Positions 14,484 through 21,189 of a stretch of DNA of 21,189 bases are shown piece after piece (within the stretch, counting starts at the first letter, position 1; each line of letters opens with the position of its first letter). Under the pieces are notes generated by a model. It was not told the DNA's origin. It worked only from the letters and a program-made list of their open reading frames with translations, and ran no database searches. Source of the DNA: Armatimonadota bacterium (GTDB taxonomy: Bacteria; Armatimonadota; Zipacnadia; Zipacnadales; VGFC01); the NCBI GenBank assembly GCA_016869015.1, contig VGFB01000007.1, forward strand, positions 1-21,189. The letters run 5' to 3'. The translations under genes were made by a program, and so were the position numbers.

Positions 14484-16412
14484 CTACTGCTCGTAGAGGG
14501 TGCGGCCGGAGTCGCGGAGGTCGTAGCCGCCGAGGGCGAGGACGGCCTGGCGGAAGCCGTCGGTTGCGGCGGCGGCGAGAACCTGCTGCACGCCCGGGTG
14601 CGCGGCGTGCTCGGCGGGGATCGCCAGGTCGTAGCGCTCACTGGCGAGGGGCACGAAGTCCAACCCCAGGGCTGCAGCGGCCGCGCGGATGCCGAGGCCG
14701 GTGTCGGCCGCGCCGCCGAGGATGGCGGCCGCGACCATGGTGTGGGTCGTGACCTCCCGCCCATAGCCCGAGATCGACTCCGGCGCGATCCCCGCTGTGT
14801 CCAGCAGGTCGTCGAGCAGGACGCGCGTCCCCGCGCCGCGCTGACGGTTGATGAAGACCACGTCCTCGCGCGGGAGGTCGCCCACCGAGCCGATCCCTCG
14901 CGGGTTGCCCGGCAGCACCATCAGGCCGACCTCGCGGTAGGCGAGGTTCACCAGCTTGAGCGGGATGTCGGGCAGCACCCGCCGGATGTAGGGGACGTTG
15001 TACTCGTCGGTCTCGGGGTCCAGCAGGTGCGTGCCCGCGAAGTGAGCTTCCCGCTGGGCGAGGGCTCGGAGGCCGCCGAGGCTGCCGACGTGGGCCGAGG
15101 CCAGCCGGGCGCCGCCAGGGCTGTCGGCCAAATGGCAGGCGAGCAGGTCGAGAGCGAGATCATGGCTGCCGACCGCCAGGACGGTGCGCTCGACTTCGTC
15201 GGGAGGGACGAGCAGCTCGACCCGCACGGCGGTGTCCGGGTCAAGGCCCTCGTCCATGTCGGGCACGATGGCAAGTCCCTCGGCCTGGACCAGGGAGCTG
15301 ATGGCGCTCGATCCGCGCTTCAGGGGCGACGCGACCAACTCCCCCCCGACCCGCGCCAGACGGACCCGCAGGTACTCGCGGGTGCCGGACTTGGAGAACA
15401 CCTTCCGGCGGACCCGGGCGTCCACCGTGACCCGCTGCGGCTCCGCCACGCCCTGAAGCCGGGAGAGGACGGGTTTGGCGAACAGATCGAAAGCCGTCCA
15501 GGCTGCGACCGAGTAGCCTGGCACGCCGAGCACCGGAGTCCCGCCTACGATGCCCAGCGCCGTCGGCTTGCCCGGCGCCAGCCGCACGCCGTGGCAGAGC
15601 AGCTCGCCCAGCTCCTCAATCAGCCCCGGGACGAAGTCGTGCGTGCCCGCAGAGGACCCGGCGATGAGCGCGACAAGGTCGTGGCGCTCGACGGCCTGCA
15701 GCAGCGTGTTCCGCAGGGCGTCGGGATCGTCGGGTGTCGGCGGCTCGGTGGTCGCGACGCCCCCCCATTCCTCCACGAGCCCGGAGAGCATGTACGAGTT
15801 GTAGTCGATCACATCGCCCGGCCGCACGGGGTCGCCCGGCCGGATGACCTCGCTGCCGGTCGGTACGAAGGCCACGCTCGGCCGCCGGACGACGGAGATC
15901 TCGGCCACCTGGGAGGCGATCAGCGCGCCCAGATCGGCCGGCGTCAGGCGCCTGCCCCGGGGCACGATTAGCTCCGTCGCCACGATGTCCTCGCCTAGCA
16001 GCCGCACGTGCTGCCAGGGGGAGGCCGCGGCCATGATCTCGATGGCGCCCGCGACCGGCCGGTGCACGTCCTCGATCATGATGACCGCGTCGAAGCCCTC
16101 GGGCATCAGCTCGCCCGTGTTCACGGGCACGGCGTCTTCGGACAACCGGAGCGTGAGCGGGCTGGTCTCGGTGGCGCGCGTGGTGAGGTCGGACTTCACG
16201 GCAAACCCGTCCATGGCCGCCGCGCAGTAATGGGGCGAACAGCCGCGGGCGAACGTCGGCGCGGCCGTGACGCGCCCGAGCGCCGCGGCCGCGGGGATCG
16301 TCTCGACGCTGCCGCGGGGCAAGGCGGTCAGGGCGGCGATGAGACGCTCGCGCGCCTCCTCGACGGTCGACATCCTCAGGTAGACTCGACGCTGCGATGG
16401 GTCGGTGCTCAT
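14484..16412 (-). CDS. moeA: MoeA-type molybdopterin molybdenumtransferase fused to a C-terminal PBP-like domain
   Basis: This is a 642-residue cytoplasmic protein. Residues about 10-405 are a full MoeA, which inserts molybdate into adenylylated molybdopterin in cofactor synthesis. The conserved acidic residues are present: Asp68 in AAAMDGFAV, Asp142 in LLGEDI, Glu188 in PTGSEV, Asp203 in IDYNSY and Asp259 in GSSAGTHDF. The late motif is GVPGYSVAAW instead of the usual GLPGNP. From Thr410 on, about 230 residues form a periplasmic-binding-protein-like fold (AVGSHDLALDLLACHL, FINRQRGAGTRVLLDDLLD, ETDEYNVP) as in PBP_like domains. It has no signal peptide, so it should bind its ligand inside the cell. 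The same fusion is known in archaea and some bacteria. It lies 90 bases downstream of a plain MoeA. The start at 16412 has only a weak GGTGA site; Met14 (codon at 16371-16373) is an alternative. The domain's ligand is unknown; molybdate, tungstate or a cofactor are possibilities. Confidence 0.9.
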   Translation of the reverse strand: MSTDPSQRRVYLRMSTVEEARERLIAALTALPRGSVETIPAAAALGRVTAAPTFARGCSPHYCAAAMDGFAVKSDLTTRATETSPLTLRLSEDAVPVNTGELMPEGFDAVIMIEDVHRPVAGAIEIMAAASPWQHVRLLGEDIVATELIVPRGRRLTPADLGALIASQVAEISVVRRPSVAFVPTGSEVIRPGDPVRPGDVIDYNSYMLSGLVEEWGGVATTEPPTPDDPDALRNTLLQAVERHDLVALIAGSSAGTHDFVPGLIEELGELLCHGVRLAPGKPTALGIVGGTPVLGVPGYSVAAWTAFDLFAKPVLSRLQGVAEPQRVTVDARVRRKVFSKSGTREYLRVRLARVGGELVASPLKRGSSAISSLVQAEGLAIVPDMDEGLDPDTAVRVELLVPPDEVERTVLAVGSHDLALDLLACHLADSPGGARLASAHVGSLGGLRALAQREAHFAGTHLLDPETDEYNVPYIRRVLPDIPLKLVNLAYREVGLMVLPGNPRGIGSVGDLPREDVVFINRQRGAGTRVLLDDLLDTAGIAPESISGYGREVTTHTMVAAAILGGAADTGLGIRAAAAALGLDFVPLASERYDLAIPAEHAAHPGVQQVLAAAATDGFRQAVLALGGYDLRDSGRTLYEQ

Positions 16413-16502
16413 GCGGCATCACCGTTCGCGTGTGAAGACCACTTCGGGGCAGACAACGGAACCCGAAGAGGCGTGAGTTCCTTCGTCAGTCCCCCCGGAG
16501 GT

Positions 16503-17747
16503 TCACAACAGGATCACGCGCACCTCGGCGCCCGCGTCGAGCCCTTCGACGCCCAGGGGCACCTCGACGAAGCCGTCGGCTTCGGTCAGGGACGCCAGCC
16601 CCGCCGACTTGCCGAAAAGGGGCTCGGCGAGGGGGCCGGTCGCGGAGTCGATGAGCCGCACCCGCACCATCTCGGTGCGGCCGGCTTCGGACGGGACGGT
16701 GCGGGTCAACCGGGCGGCGACGCTCGGCTCGCGGAGATCGACCTCGCCTCCGAGCCGCCGGAGGATCGGTCGCACGAGGCAGCGGAAGCTCACCATCGCG
16801 CTGAGGGGATGGCCGGGCAGCCCGAAGACGGGCTTGCCGTCCGCGAGGCCGATGATCGTGGGCTTGCCGGGCTTCAGCGAGACGCCGTGCACCAGCACCC
16901 CCGGGCCGCCGAGGTCGTGCAAGACCTGTCTGGCGAGGTCCCGCTCGCCGACCGAGCTGCCCCCGCTGATGATGAGCGCGTCGGCCGAGGCGTAGGCCGC
17001 GCGCGCCGCCTCGGCGAGCGAGCCCTCAACATCCCTCACGATTCCCCCGAAGCGCGGGTCGCCGCCGGCCTCCGTCACCATCGCCGCCAGAGCCACGCCG
17101 TTCGCGTCGCGGACTTCCGCCGGGCCAGGCTCGATGTCGGGCGGCACGACCTCGTCGCCCGTCGAGAGGATGGCCACTACGGGCCGGCGGTAGGCCGCCA
17201 CCTCGGTGACGCCGATCGTCGCCAGCAGGGCCAGCTCGCCCGCCCGTAGTCGCCGCCCCGCCGCGAGACACGCGTGCCCCCCCGGCAAGTCCTCCCCGAC
17301 CGTGATGACCCCTTGGCCCGGCGCGACAGACCGCGCGAGCTCCACCGTCGTCCCGCCAAGCAGCTCGGTATGCTCGACCATCGCCGCCGCATCGGCGCCC
17401 CGAGGCAGCATCCCTCCGGTCGGGATGACGGCGCACTGGCCGGGCCCGAGGGCGAACTCGGCCGGCTTCCCCATCTCGACCGTGCCTACGATCTCGAGAT
17501 AGGCCGGCAACCCCTGCGAGGCGCCGGCCGTGTCCGATGAGCGGACCGCATAGCCGTCGACCATCGAGCGGCTGAAGTGCGGCACGGGCCCCGGAGTCCG
17601 CACCTCCGCCGCAAGCACGCGGCCGAGCCCCTGGGCGGTCGGGAGGGTCTCCGAACCGACACGCAAGGCCGCGAATTGCTCGGCCTCGATGCGCCGGACC
17701 TCATCGAGCGTCTTGAGGCTGAAGAAGCCCTTGGGTTGGGTCGGCAT
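16503..17747 (-). CDS. moeA: Molybdopterin molybdenumtransferase MoeA
   Basis: This 414-residue protein matches the normal length of MoeA, a cytoplasmic enzyme that ligates molybdenum to adenylylated molybdopterin in the last step of molybdenum-cofactor formation. Motifs in order are HFSRSMVDGYAVRSSD (Asp64), GGMLPRGADAAAMVEHTE, VGEDLPGG (Asp153), STGDEV (Glu199), VRDANG (Asp214), SGGSSVGERD (Asp270), LKPGKP and GLPGHPLSAMVSF. The C-terminal beta-barrel domain IV ends at VRVILL. The start at 17747 lies about eleven bases after AAGGGGA. An open frame further upstream to 18224 is only antisense-free shadow of the glycosidase gene. It lies 59 bases after the glycosidase stop and 90 bases before the MoeA-PBP gene, so one transcript is likely. 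No mogA, moaA or molybdate transporter gene is in the window. I see nothing abnormal in the protein itself. Confidence 0.93.
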   Translation of the reverse strand: MPTQPKGFFSLKTLDEVRRIEAEQFAALRVGSETLPTAQGLGRVLAAEVRTPGPVPHFSRSMVDGYAVRSSDTAGASQGLPAYLEIVGTVEMGKPAEFALGPGQCAVIPTGGMLPRGADAAAMVEHTELLGGTTVELARSVAPGQGVITVGEDLPGGHACLAAGRRLRAGELALLATIGVTEVAAYRRPVVAILSTGDEVVPPDIEPGPAEVRDANGVALAAMVTEAGGDPRFGGIVRDVEGSLAEAARAAYASADALIISGGSSVGERDLARQVLHDLGGPGVLVHGVSLKPGKPTIIGLADGKPVFGLPGHPLSAMVSFRCLVRPILRRLGGEVDLREPSVAARLTRTVPSEAGRTEMVRVRLIDSATGPLAEPLFGKSAGLASLTEADGFVEVPLGVEGLDAGAEVRVILL

Positions 17748-17806
17748 CAGCGGTCTGTCCCCTTGAGCCAGGAACGGCTGTCGGGACGGGAGTCCCCACC
17801 TACGGG

Positions 17807-20800
17807 TCAGTCCCCCATCGTCCGCACCACGCACCCCACGTCCTTCGGCCCCAGTTCCAGGCTGATCTCGGCCTCCTCGTCGACGATCCGCACCTCCGCC
17901 GGCCGGTCGTTCCACGCGTCGTAGTAGCGCGTGCCCTCGTAGTGCGGCACGCGCAGGACGGCGCCTCGAACGGTGCGCGGGTTGGCGTTGTAGAGCGTCC
18001 AGACCCGCTTGGCCCCCGACATCGCGGCGGCGACGGCCTTGGAGGGCTCGGTCGTGCCGGCTCCCGCCTCCCAGCCGCCGTAGACCGGGAACTCGTTCGC
18101 GTACACCTCTCCCATCAGCGTTGGGATCAGCGGGGTCACCCGCTCGCTGGTGAAGGCATCGGCGTGTTCCGTCAGGATCGCGTGGGTCCTCGCGATGGCC
18201 GCGCGGGTCTCGGGCGTGAACCACTTGTCGGCGAGGCCCTCGATCCAGATCCCCTCCCCGCTGAAGAAGACCCGCTTCACCGCCTGCACGTGGCTGCCAA
18301 GGGGCTTATCGCAGACGATGATCTCGAACGTCTTGAAGGAGGGGATCGTGAAGCGATACAGGTTCAGGTGCGTCGGCGACCACGCGTCCGACACGGAGGC
18401 GTGGTTGTAGGTGAAGCTGCCGTCCTGGAGCTGACTGGTCACGTCCGGCGGGCTCTCCTCGGTGTAGAGCGCCGCGTCGGGCCCGAGGGCCTCGCGGATC
18501 TTGCGCATCAGCTCGCGCTGCCCGGGGGCGGGCGGGTAGGGCGTCGGGTGTCCGTGGTGGGTAGCGTAGCAGATGTGCCCCGGGTCCGTGAAGCCCATCT
18601 GATCCACGTAGTAGCCCATGGCGCCGGTCGTCTCGCGGGTGCGGCCGTACACGCCGGCGAGGTAGTCCTGCCACTCCTTCACCGCGGAGCACATGTTGTA
18701 GCTCGGGGCGAAGTACGGGTACGGCTTGCCCTCAGCGTCCCGGAGCTGGTACTCCTCGCCATGGGCCTGGCCGTAGTTGCTGGGCGGGTCGACGAGATAG
18801 CCTTCGATGTAGAGGCCCACCGGGATGTCGCGCTGCTGCACGCCTGCCACGGCTCCGGCGAAGTTCTCCGCGCCGCCGAGCTGCTCCCAGTGATCGTAGT
18901 CGCCGCAGCGACCGAACTCCTCGCTCCAGCCCCAGTCGAACAGGTGCAGGTAGTCCACCCCGCCGAAGGCCTCGATGTCCCGGTCGATCACCGGGTCCAT
19001 GCTGAACTGCCTGGTTGCGTTGTCGAACAGGCCGCTCTTCTCGGGCAGCTCGAAGTGCAGGAAGTGCTGGCGGAAGTTGAAGACCTTCCGGAACCAGTCT
19101 TTGCGCGGCGCGGCGGGCCGATACCACGTGTCCAGCCAAGCCCGGTACGCCTCCCACGCGCCGTGCCAGTCGCCCTCGTTCATTCCTAGCAGCGTCTCAA
19201 CCGAGGTCCACTTCTCCCCGGGCTGCAGCGTGATCTCCGGGTACTCGATGCTCATCCGTACGCCCGCGTCGTCCTTCGAGAGGCGCCAGTACCGGTGCGT
19301 GAGGTCCAGGTCGCGGGTCATCACGTACAGGCCCAATCCGGCGTCGGGCCAGAAGACGCTCTCGACCTGGAAGGGGAACGCGCCGCTGTAGGCTTCCCGC
19401 AAGCCGATCGGCACGTGGTTGATCACGCACCCGCGCCGAGGGAAGAAGTACCACGACTCGCCCCACCCGGGCGGGGCCTTGATGGGCGCGAGGTCCGGGA
19501 AGTTGGGTTGCAGGCGTATCGTGTCGTCGCCCTCGTTCCGCAGCTCCAGGCGCCACGTCGACCAGTAGTTCAGCTCGTCCTCCCAATCATCATCCCAATC
19601 ATCCTCGCCCGCCTCCATCCCCATGGTGACCCGGAAGCTGAGGCCGGCCTCCTCGTTGCGGCCACTCATCCGGAGCTCCGCCGGGTCATCGGAGACGAGC
19701 TTGCCCTCCTCGAACTGGAACCCCTCGACCGGCAGCGCGCGACCATCCACGCGCACGCTGAACAGCGGGCCCCTCGTGACCATGGACTGGCGACCGGGCC
19801 AAGCGACCTCCCACCTGAAGGGACGCGCCCGCTCCCACGACTCGATCTTGAAGGGCGTGAAGTCCCACTTCCGCCCCTCGCGGGGGGCGGGTAGCGCCGC
19901 GACAACGTACGGCGTCTCCTCCGGCCGATCGGTCAGGAAGCGCGCGCGGCCCGTGTTGACCGTTGCCGCAGCGAGCAGGAACTGCCCGTTGCGCATCCCA
20001 TCGCGCAGGACGATGCCCCGGACCGCCTTCCCCGCCAGCGGCCCGATGGCGTAGGCGTCGAGCCCGGCCTTCACCGCGAAGGTCGACGCCGCCCCCTCGC
20101 GCGGGACCACTGCGGGGATGAACTCATCCACCACGCCGTCTTCGTAGGTGACCTGCGCGACGAAGCGGTGCGGGTATGTCACCTCCCGCAGCTGCCCGCC
20201 GCCGTAGGACGGCTCCTCGCTCCGCGCGAACCGCGCGCCCAGCAGCAGGTACACCTCCGTGCCCCCCGACGCGCCGCCGAGGCGGATCTCGCCGGGCTCC
20301 CTGAACGAGGTGGCCGCGACCTGCCGACCCGCGTCGATCAGCGCGAACCGCACACCTCTGACCGACACCACGGGTGCGTCGAACCATGTCGTCACATCGA
20401 CCGCCGCCTGCGCCTCGGCCGCGGGAGCCAGCGGGCCCTCGACGGCCAGGGCGCGCTCCCTCGGTCCGAGCCCCTCCGCCGGCTCGTAGGCCAGCAGGTC
20501 CTGCAGCGCCATCTCGGGCTTCACGTTCGAGAAGCGCAGCCAATCGATCTCCGCGTAGCCCGCGCCGCTCTGCGCCTGCACCTGCACCGCGAGGGCCTTG
20601 ATCGCGCGCACCGTGACGGGCGCGGTCGCGACGTGCCATTCGCCGTCGGCCTGCAGGTCGGCGAGGCTGACGCAGTACTGCTCCTCCCGGGCCTGCCCGC
20701 CGCCCTGCGCCGCGAGGTAGACGAAGTAGTTCCACGTCTGCGGCTCGAGGTTCGCGGCCCGGTACCGCACGCGCAGGTACAGCATGTCGTCGATCGACTC

Positions 20801-21189
20801 GGGAAGCTCCGTCGACCACTTCATCCCCTGTCCGGCCTGCCGCACCTCGAACCGCACGCCCGCCTCGGTTGCCGTGACGATCGGCTCCTCGGTCGGGTTG
20901 CCCAGCCAGGCCGGCTGCGCGGCCCACGCGCCGGGCTCGAGCACGTCGGGCTCGGCCGTCCTCGCCTCGGCCACCGGAATCACATCCCCTTCCGCGTCAT
21001 CCGGGGGGCGGTCCGCCAACTCGATGGACTCCACGATCAGATGGGCGTCGCCAGCGGCGCCTGCGCGACACTGCACAGCAATCGCCGAGACCTCGTCCCC
21101 CGCCTTGTGCGCCTGCAAGTCCCACGCCACGGTGTGAGAGGCTTCGTCCCACTCCGGGGCGTTCGGAGGCAGCAGCCGCAGGCCGTCCT
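17807..21189 (-). CDS. Large secreted DUF6259-like glycosidase with carbohydrate-binding-like N-terminal modules, 5' end missing
   Basis: The reading frame is open to the right edge (last full codon at 21187), so start and signal peptide lie outside; over 1120 residues are visible. The N-terminal part (about 20470-21189) has jelly-roll, binding-like modules, one ending in AEIDWLRFSNV. Beta-sandwich regions follow to about 19140. A barrel region (VFNFRQHFLHF, DYLHLFDWGWSEEF, VGLYIEGYLVD) resembles the DUF6259-type barrel of the gene ending at 5475. Equivalent motifs are GYYVDQMG (Asp codon 18602-18604) and ALYTEESPPD (Glu codons 18455-18460), inferred as catalytic. The C-terminal cap ends at VVRTMGD. 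An acidic patch, DDWDDDWED, is encoded by a tandem 12-base repeat. Two MoeA genes follow 59 bases downstream. The substrate is unknown; secretion is inferred from its modules and relatives. Confidence 0.8.
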   Translation of the reverse strand, partial: DGLRLLPPNAPEWDEASHTVAWDLQAHKAGDEVSAIAVQCRAGAAGDAHLIVESIELADRPPDDAEGDVIPVAEARTAEPDVLEPGAWAAQPAWLGNPTEEPIVTATEAGVRFEVRQAGQGMKWSTELPESIDDMLYLRVRYRAANLEPQTWNYFVYLAAQGGGQAREEQYCVSLADLQADGEWHVATAPVTVRAIKALAVQVQAQSGAGYAEIDWLRFSNVKPEMALQDLLAYEPAEGLGPRERALAVEGPLAPAAEAQAAVDVTTWFDAPVVSVRGVRFALIDAGRQVAATSFREPGEIRLGGASGGTEVYLLLGARFARSEEPSYGGGQLREVTYPHRFVAQVTYEDGVVDEFIPAVVPREGAASTFAVKAGLDAYAIGPLAGKAVRGIVLRDGMRNGQFLLAAATVNTGRARFLTDRPEETPYVVAALPAPREGRKWDFTPFKIESWERARPFRWEVAWPGRQSMVTRGPLFSVRVDGRALPVEGFQFEEGKLVSDDPAELRMSGRNEEAGLSFRVTMGMEAGEDDWDDDWEDELNYWSTWRLELRNEGDDTIRLQPNFPDLAPIKAPPGWGESWYFFPRRGCVINHVPIGLREAYSGAFPFQVESVFWPDAGLGLYVMTRDLDLTHRYWRLSKDDAGVRMSIEYPEITLQPGEKWTSVETLLGMNEGDWHGAWEAYRAWLDTWYRPAAPRKDWFRKVFNFRQHFLHFELPEKSGLFDNATRQFSMDPVIDRDIEAFGGVDYLHLFDWGWSEEFGRCGDYDHWEQLGGAENFAGAVAGVQQRDIPVGLYIEGYLVDPPSNYGQAHGEEYQLRDAEGKPYPYFAPSYNMCSAVKEWQDYLAGVYGRTRETTGAMGYYVDQMGFTDPGHICYATHHGHPTPYPPAPGQRELMRKIREALGPDAALYTEESPPDVTSQLQDGSFTYNHASVSDAWSPTHLNLYRFTIPSFKTFEIIVCDKPLGSHVQAVKRVFFSGEGIWIEGLADKWFTPETRAAIARTHAILTEHADAFTSERVTPLIPTLMGEVYANEFPVYGGWEAGAGTTEPSKAVAAAMSGAKRVWTLYNANPRTVRGAVLRVPHYEGTRYYDAWNDRPAEVRIVDEEAEISLELGPKDVGCVVRTMGD
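19581..19604 (-). repeat. Tandem 12-base repeat encoding an acidic Trp-Asp patch
   Basis: TCCCAATCATC plus A or C occurs twice head to tail (19581-19592 and 19593-19604). It is in frame in the glycosidase gene and encodes the Asp/Trp pattern in GEDDWDDDWEDELNYW. It is an AT-richer spot in GC-rich DNA, consistent with slippage duplication. It may form a surface acidic loop. Confidence 0.75.

Noticed and set aside
16413..16502. Possible riboswitch or Moco-type RNA in the gap before the MoeA-PBP gene
   Set aside because: The gap is only 90 bases and no conserved stem pattern could be traced by eye. A covariance-model search would be needed to support it.
17783..17796. GGGAC/GTCCC mini-hairpin between the glycosidase and moeA
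   Set aside because: It has only five base pairs and no T-run, and lies between genes likely to be cotranscribed. It is expected by chance at this composition.

Overview
The window is GC-rich bacterial DNA, about two-thirds G+C or more by eye (not counted). It carries ten protein-coding genes, two of them cut by the window edges, and no gene-free stretch over 300 bases. I see no tRNA, rRNA, CRISPR array, insertion sequence or phage gene. The gene set is large secreted modular glycoside hydrolases, a subtilisin with a FlgD-like C-terminal domain, Tat-type metallophosphoesterases and an ECF sigma/anti-sigma pair. It suggests a heterotrophic polymer degrader with a two-membrane or complex envelope, from a group such as Armatimonadota, Planctomycetota or Hydrogenedentota. 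That placement is an impression from gene content; no marker gene in the window settles it.

Layout. Positions 2-5402 (+): the 3' part of a secreted GH5-like (clan GH-A) hydrolase, then a subtilisin-family (S8) protease with a lectin-like/Ig-like tail. Positions 5475-11713 (-): a three-gene run transcribed leftward. It begins with two paralogous Tat-exported YkuE-type metallophosphoesterases joined by an ATGA overlap, followed by a 1473-residue secreted DUF6259-like glycosidase with a C-terminal CBM9-like domain. Positions 11882-14390 (+): an ECF sigma factor and, one base downstream, a zinc-finger anti-sigma factor. The membrane part of the anti-sigma factor looks like a CreD-type module. Positions 14484-21189 (-): a second DUF6259-like glycosidase, open at the right edge, followed by two MoeA-type molybdopterin molybdenumtransferases. 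The second MoeA carries a C-terminal periplasmic-binding-protein-like domain.

How the parts fit. Three secreted carbohydrate-active proteins and a secreted protease point to breakdown of extracellular glycans or glycoproteins. Both convergent gene junctions hold a short perfect GC-rich hairpin that could stop transcription. The 168-base gap between the phosphoesterases and the sigma gene is the only divergent promoter region. The two MoeA proteins belong to molybdenum-cofactor synthesis and probably share a transcript with the glycosidase by position rather than by function.

The most unusual item is the anti-sigma factor (12459-14390). Its cytoplasmic zinc-binding anti-sigma domain is joined to one transmembrane helix, a large extracytoplasmic domain and five C-terminal helices resembling CreD. 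The tandem of a plain MoeA and a MoeA-PBP fusion is the second most interesting arrangement.
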